A DNA stretch of 64,000 nt. Source: Clostridia bacterium. Lineage in GTDB: Bacteria > Bacillota > Clostridia > Oscillospirales > Acutalibacteraceae. How positions within the stretch are numbered: the first letter of the stretch is position 1; every line of letters starts with the position of its first letter. The DNA is taken from positions 1 through 64,000 of the forward strand of contig JAFSGP010000033.1 of NCBI GenBank assembly GCA_017440755.1, written 5' to 3'. A program made the translations under genes and the position numbers. Positions 60,059-64,000 of this stretch are shown here, piece by piece. The notes below the pieces were generated by a model. That model was not told the DNA's origin, made no database searches, and saw only the letters and a program-made list of their open reading frames with translations.

Positions 60059-60892
60059 ATGAAAATCGGCATTATGGTGATGATGGACCCCATCGACAAG
60101 CTGGAGAGTAAATTGCAGGCTATGGTGGCAGAGGGCTTTGATAACTGCCAGCTGCAGAGCTGGAATCCTCCCTCTTGGACGGAGGAGAACGCCGCTATTG
60201 TGAAGGGCCTTTTTGATAAGTACAACATTGAGATTTCCGCTTTCTGGTGCGGCTGGGAAGGCGTCTGCATCTGGAACTTCTACGAGGGGCAGGAGACTAT
60301 GGGCTTGGTGCCTCCTACCTATCGCTATGCCCGTATGAAGAACCTGCTGTCCGGCGGTAAGTTCGCTAAGATGCTGGGTGTCACCGACATCATCAGCCAT
60401 ATGGGCTATATCCCCGAGAATCCTTTCGATCCCAACTTTATGGGCGTCGTCTGTGCGCTGCGCGGCGTGGCGGAGCAGTACCAGAAGGACGGACAGTATC
60501 TGCTGTTCGAGACCGGTCAGGAGACTCCCACCACCCTGTTGCGCTGCATCGAGACCATCGGTACTGACAACCTGGGCATCAATTTGGACACCGGCAACCT
60601 CATCATGTACGGTAAAGGCAGCCCCGCAGATGCGTTGGTTACCTTCGGTAAGTACGTGCGTAACACCCACGTTAAGGATGGCGTGCCGCCCACGAGCAGC
60701 CGCACCATCGGTCGTGAGGTGAAGCTGGGCGAGGGTCGCGCCAACTGGCCTGTCGTGATGCGTGATTTGGTGAAAGACCATGGCTACGACCGCTATCTCA
60801 CCATCGAGCGTGAGATTGAGGGCGACCAGCAGATCGAGGATATTCGTTTTGCAAGAGCTTATCTGGAAGAAATCTATAATGGGTTGAAGTAA
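60059..60892 (+). CDS. Xylose-isomerase-like TIM-barrel epimerase/isomerase, copy 2 (277 aa)
   Basis: Same fold as the protein at 47549 but clearly divergent. Metal ligands: LFETGQE, INLDTGN, NTHVKD and TIERE. No signal peptide. GGAGGAAAA precedes the ATG. It forms an operon with a Gfo/Idh oxidoreductase 18 bases downstream, repeating the pair on the other side of the giant gene, so the locus has two oxidoreductase/epimerase modules. Confidence 0.87.
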   Translation: MKIGIMVMMDPIDKLESKLQAMVAEGFDNCQLQSWNPPSWTEENAAIVKGLFDKYNIEISAFWCGWEGVCIWNFYEGQETMGLVPPTYRYARMKNLLSGGKFAKMLGVTDIISHMGYIPENPFDPNFMGVVCALRGVAEQYQKDGQYLLFETGQETPTTLLRCIETIGTDNLGINLDTGNLIMYGKGSPADALVTFGKYVRNTHVKDGVPPTSSRTIGREVKLGEGRANWPVVMRDLVKDHGYDRYLTIEREIEGDQQIEDIRFARAYLEEIYNGLK

Positions 60893-60910
60893 GGAAAGAG
60901 GTTGTTTTGT

Positions 60911-61921
60911 ATGATAAAAGCTGCTATTATCGGCTTCGGTGGCATTGCACAGGCAGCGCACCTGCCTCCCTATATAGAGTTGGAGAAGCAGGGCAAAGCC
61001 AAGCTGGTGGCGGTGTGTGATATCGACCCCAAGCGCTTCGAGGCGAAAATGTCCATCAACCTGGGAGATGCGCAGGACACCCTGCCCGAGTCGGTGCATC
61101 GCTATACCGACTGGCATGAGATGCTGAAGAATGAAGACGTGGATATGGTGGATGTTTGCTTGCCCACTTTCCTGCATGCCGAGACGGCTATTGAACTGCT
61201 GAACAGCGGTTATCACGTGCTGTCGGAGAAGCCGATGAGCCTGTGCTATGAGGATTGCCTGCGTATGTGCGAGGCGGCCAAGACCAACGATAAGAAGCTG
61301 ATGATTGGTCAGTGTATTCGCTTTAACGGCAACTACAACTTCATCAAAGAAGCGGTAGAGGACGGTCGTTTCGGCAAACTCAAGACGGGTACCTTCCGTC
61401 GTTTGAGCTCGCCTCCCATCTGGGGCTGGGACAACTGGTTTATGGACTATGAGCGTTCCCACGGCTGTATGTGGGACCTGCATATCCACGATCTGGACTT
61501 TGTGCAGCATATGCTGGGTCTGCCGCAGGCGGTATCCTGTACGACACAGGACGTATACTCCGGTCGTGACATTTGCCATTCCAAGTTGCACTATGGGGAT
61601 TTCGCCATCTCTGTTGTCGGTGACTGGTCGCTGGAGGGCATGCCCTTTGTGGCGGATTTTGTCGTATCCTTCGAGAAGGCTACGCTGGAACTGCGTGACG
61701 GCAAGCTGTTGGTACATCCTCGTGATGGCGAGACCTATTCTCCCGACGTGGATACCACCGACTTCTATTTCAAGGAGATTGACTTCTTCGTCGATACGAT
61801 TGCAAACGGTACGGAAAACGTTGTCAACCGTCCCGAAAGTGCAGCGATGTCTATTAAAATCGCGGAAGAGCTGTGTAGAAGCTCGGATTTGGGCGGTCAA
61901 GTATTGCCCTTTAAGGCATAA
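60911..61921 (+). CDS. Gfo/Idh/MocA-family oxidoreductase, copy 2 (336 aa)
   Basis: Rossmann motif IIGFGGIAQAAH, CDIDPK after the second strand, SEKPMS as the family EKP motif and LHIHDLDF with the catalytic His. TTG at 60902 is in frame, but AAAGAGG and the ATG at 60911 are better. Likely NAD(P)-dependent oxidation of a sugar ring hydroxyl, with the epimerase acting on the keto product. The operon ends at the terminator at 61943-61972. Confidence 0.9.
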   Translation: MIKAAIIGFGGIAQAAHLPPYIELEKQGKAKLVAVCDIDPKRFEAKMSINLGDAQDTLPESVHRYTDWHEMLKNEDVDMVDVCLPTFLHAETAIELLNSGYHVLSEKPMSLCYEDCLRMCEAAKTNDKKLMIGQCIRFNGNYNFIKEAVEDGRFGKLKTGTFRRLSSPPIWGWDNWFMDYERSHGCMWDLHIHDLDFVQHMLGLPQAVSCTTQDVYSGRDICHSKLHYGDFAISVVGDWSLEGMPFVADFVVSFEKATLELRDGKLLVHPRDGETYSPDVDTTDFYFKEIDFFVDTIANGTENVVNRPESAAMSIKIAEELCRSSDLGGQVLPFKA

Positions 61922-61942
61922 TAGCGTAACAGAATTCGAGAA

Positions 61943-61972
61943 ACAGGCAGAAGGATTAATCCTTCTGCCTGT
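61943..61972 (+). terminator. Terminator after the second oxidoreductase gene
   Basis: A 12-bp stem (61943-61954 with 61961-61972) around ATTAAT, followed by ATTTTATTT. Confidence 0.85.
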
Positions 61973-61993
61973 ATTTTATTTAGGGGTATTTCA

Positions 61994-62022
61994 TTGACTT
62001 AACAGGAAGATTGTGGTAATAT
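61994..62022 (+). promoter_or_regulatory. Sigma-A promoter of the ligase-like gene
   Basis: TTGACT (61994-61999), 17-base spacer, TAATAT (62017-62022), about 58 bases before the ATG at 62080. Confidence 0.7.
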
Positions 62023-62079
62023 TAGTTTAGGTATTTGTAAGTTGAGAAATTGTTTCTTTTTCGAATAAGAGGGCTGTGC

Positions 62080-63765
62080 ATGAACGGGTTGTTAAAAGGA
62101 AAATCTCTGTGTTTTTCCCAGATTGTGCTGTATGCGGCATTGCTGGTGGCGGGTGTGTTTCACGAGTTTGTGTCCTGCCTGCTGGCGGTGGTTTTGCTGG
62201 TTTGGTTGGGAGTACAGTGGGGAAAGAAAAAGACGCTTAGCCTGTGTTTAACACCCGCCTTTGGGGCGATGGTGGCGCTGGTGCTTGCTTATGGCGCGAC
62301 GGTGCTTTGGGCGGTGGACAGCGGCATGGCGGTATTCGGGTTCTTTAAGTTTTTGCCCTTGCCGCTGTATATGCTGGTGCTGATGCAGCAGCCTGACGGA
62401 CGGCAGCGGGCGATTGACGGGCTTCCCTATGCGGTTACGCTGATGACGGTGTTTTCGGTGGTGGGTATGTATCTGCCGGTGGTATCTGTCTATTTCACCG
62501 TGTCGGGGCGTTTGTCCGGCTTTTTGCAGTATCCCAATACCTTTGCGGTGCTGCTCTTGATAGCGGAGCTTCTGCTGTTGACCGGAGACCGCCCGCGGTG
62601 GTGGGATTACGGCTGCATTTCAATTCTGCTGTTTGGTATTTTGTCCACCGGTAGCCGTACGGTGTTTTTGCTGACGGTGGCTGCCAATGGACTGGCGCTG
62701 CTGCTGCACCGCAACAAAAAGGTGCGGTGGGTGATGCTGGCTTGTATAGTAGCGGGTGTGGCACTGGTGCTGGTGTACTGTGCGGTGACCGACCGCTTTG
62801 GGGTGCTTGGACGCTATTTGAATATCAATCTTAAGGAAAGCACGTTTGCGGGACGTATCCTGTATATGCTGGACGCATTGCCTCTGGTGGCGCGTCACCC
62901 CTTTGGTCTGGGCTATATGGGCTACTATTATATGGAGCAGAGCATACAGACCGGCCTGTACGCTATCACCTACGTGCACAACGACTTGTTGCAGATTCTG
63001 CTGGACGTGGGCTGGGTTCCCTTTGCCGCCTTTATGACCGCGGTGGGAATGTCCTTTTTCAGCCGCGCTGTGCCTATGCGGCACAAGCTGGTGATGGCGG
63101 TGATGCTGGTTCACGCGCTGTTTGATTTTGACCTGCAATATATCGCCGTTTTTATGGTGCTTCTGCTGCTTATGGCACCTACCCCCTGTAAAAATCTGTT
63201 GCTGTCCCGGGGCAGGGGCTTGTGGTATGCCCTGACCGGTTTGCTGGCGGTGGCGTGCCTGTATGTGGGTACGGTGCAGGGACTGACGTATTTTAAATGC
63301 TATGACGAGGCGCGAGACCTGTACCCGTGGCATACCGCCAACGAAATTCGGCTCTTACAGGAGCTGGAAGACCCTGCTGAGGCGGCGGTGGTGGCGGACC
63401 GCATTCTGGACCGCAACCCCCACGTGTCGGTGGCATACAGCGTGAAATCCCGCTATGCATATTCCATCGGCGATTTTGCTTCGGTCATCACGTATAAGGA
63501 AAAGACCATAGAAACCGCCCCCTTTTTCCATTCGGAATATTGGGAGTACGGAGATATGCTGATTAGCGGCATTCGTCTGTATACCAAGGCGGGCGACATT
63601 GCCAGCGCCAAGGTGTGCGAACGGGCGCTGCTGGCGCTGTCGGATAAGCTGGCGGTACAGGAAGAGCGGCTGAGCGAATATGGTGCGGCCATCGACACCC
63701 AACCGATTTTCTATTTGCGCAAAGACCAGCGCGAATACATTGCGGCACTGAAAGGGGAGGAATGA
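62080..63765 (+). CDS. O-antigen ligase/polymerase-like membrane protein (561 aa)
   Basis: About eleven membrane helices. A central loop of the Wzy/WaaL type (GRILYMLDALPLVARHPFGLG, then VHNDLLQILLDVG) has the His-Asn-Asp seen in that superfamily. After the last helix (about residue 400) a 150-residue soluble tail looks like TPR helices. ATG at 62080 has AAGAGGG at 62067-62073; the frame is open from 62050. It probably joins or polymerises lipid-linked sugar chains of the cell surface, a building role in contrast with the breakdown genes around it. The next gene follows after one base. Confidence 0.8.
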   Translation: MNGLLKGKSLCFSQIVLYAALLVAGVFHEFVSCLLAVVLLVWLGVQWGKKKTLSLCLTPAFGAMVALVLAYGATVLWAVDSGMAVFGFFKFLPLPLYMLVLMQQPDGRQRAIDGLPYAVTLMTVFSVVGMYLPVVSVYFTVSGRLSGFLQYPNTFAVLLLIAELLLLTGDRPRWWDYGCISILLFGILSTGSRTVFLLTVAANGLALLLHRNKKVRWVMLACIVAGVALVLVYCAVTDRFGVLGRYLNINLKESTFAGRILYMLDALPLVARHPFGLGYMGYYYMEQSIQTGLYAITYVHNDLLQILLDVGWVPFAAFMTAVGMSFFSRAVPMRHKLVMAVMLVHALFDFDLQYIAVFMVLLLLMAPTPCKNLLLSRGRGLWYALTGLLAVACLYVGTVQGLTYFKCYDEARDLYPWHTANEIRLLQELEDPAEAAVVADRILDRNPHVSVAYSVKSRYAYSIGDFASVITYKEKTIETAPFFHSEYWEYGDMLISGIRLYTKAGDIASAKVCERALLALSDKLAVQEERLSEYGAAIDTQPIFYLRKDQREYIAALKGEE

Positions 63766-63766
63766 T

Positions 63767-64000
63767 ATGAAACGTCTATCATGGTTCCTCTGTTTAAGCC
63801 TGCTTCTGGGCTGCCTTACGGGCTGTCGGGGCGGCGGGGTTGCCGTGTATGACAGCGCGGGGGAGGTTATTGCCACCCCGACGAGTATGGAGTTTTCGGC
63901 GGAACAGCTGACGGACGAGATGTACGACAGCTACGTGCGAACGGTGCTGAACGAGGCTGTGGTGGTGCTGCAGGAGGTATACGACTACCGTGCCGACGAG
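63767..64000 (+). CDS. Lipoprotein gene, truncated by the window end (78 codons visible)
   Basis: GGGGAGG at 63754-63760 serves the ATG at 63767, one base after the preceding stop. The visible part starts MKRLSWFLCLSLLLGCLTGCRGGG, giving a lipobox at LTGC (Cys20), followed by a short acidic region with helical LTDEMYDSYVRTVLNEAV. No family can be named from 78 residues. It is co-transcribed with the ligase-like gene, so a role in surface polymer assembly is possible. Confidence 0.7.
   Translation, partial: MKRLSWFLCLSLLLGCLTGCRGGGVAVYDSAGEVIATPTSMEFSAEQLTDEMYDSYVRTVLNEAVVVLQEVYDYRADE

Noticed and set aside
59837-61900. A 687-codon minus-strand frame covering two plus-strand genes
   Set aside because: It crosses a strong terminator and a promoter and covers two genes with clear metal-site and Rossmann motifs on the plus strand.

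Overview
The window looks like a chromosomal segment of an anaerobic gut Firmicute (class Clostridia, probably an Oscillospiraceae/Acutalibacteraceae-type organism). The evidence is strong AAGGAGG-type ribosome binding sites, sigma-A promoters, Gram-positive lipoprotein signals, a wall-anchor motif of the (S/P)PXTG kind (SPVTGE), and surface proteins with a Cys-rich segment and a C-terminal domain I associate with gut Clostridia. Assignment to a genus is not possible from the sequence alone. Most of the window is devoted to glycan capture, import and breakdown.

Layout. 1-1517: two AT-rich orphan genes of foreign appearance. 1518-2031: non-coding island with three strong terminators and two sequences resembling the 3' end of tRNA-Trp. 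2032-6656: an AraC regulator divergent from an operon of two ceramidase-superfamily proteins flanking a zinc dehydrogenase. 6723-8852 (-): a GH78-like enzyme. 9224-12946: a GH13 glucosidase and a DUF6259-like putative glycosidase. 12996-14976 (-): a fused HTH/sugar kinase and MurQ, for amino-sugar (peptidoglycan) salvage.

15342-47502 is a co-directional run of 19 genes with a good promoter at its head (15255-15283), an 18-bp-stem terminator at its end (47507-47545) and no convincing terminator inside. It encodes a 1985-residue wall-anchored repeat protein, two carbohydrate ABC importers (two binding proteins and four permeases, no ATPase), a membrane NHL/Yip1 protein, a DUF5696-type lipoprotein, five tandem paralogues of a distant GH29-like family (one lipoprotein, four cytoplasmic), a GH127, a GH78, another toroid protein, an RpiB/LacAB-type isomerase and a DUF4867-type protein. 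Read together: glycan is bound at the surface, trimmed outside, imported, and dismantled in the cytoplasm.

47549-52739 (-): GH38 mannosidase, GDSL esterase, Gfo/Idh oxidoreductase and a TIM-barrel epimerase with its own consensus promoter. 53003-58945: a second giant secreted protein, which joins a sixth GH29-like domain to the same repeat modules as the first giant. 59031-59840: a disordered lipoprotein. 60059-61921: a second epimerase plus Gfo/Idh pair. 62080-64000: an O-antigen-ligase-like membrane protein and the start of a lipoprotein gene cut by the window edge.

The strongest candidate for something undescribed is the GH29-like family: six divergent copies within about 20 kb, two of them exported, together with two giant proteins that share a large repeat module ending in an F-D-[DN]-[IV]-G-Y motif. 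All functional statements rest on motif recognition by eye; no database search was run.
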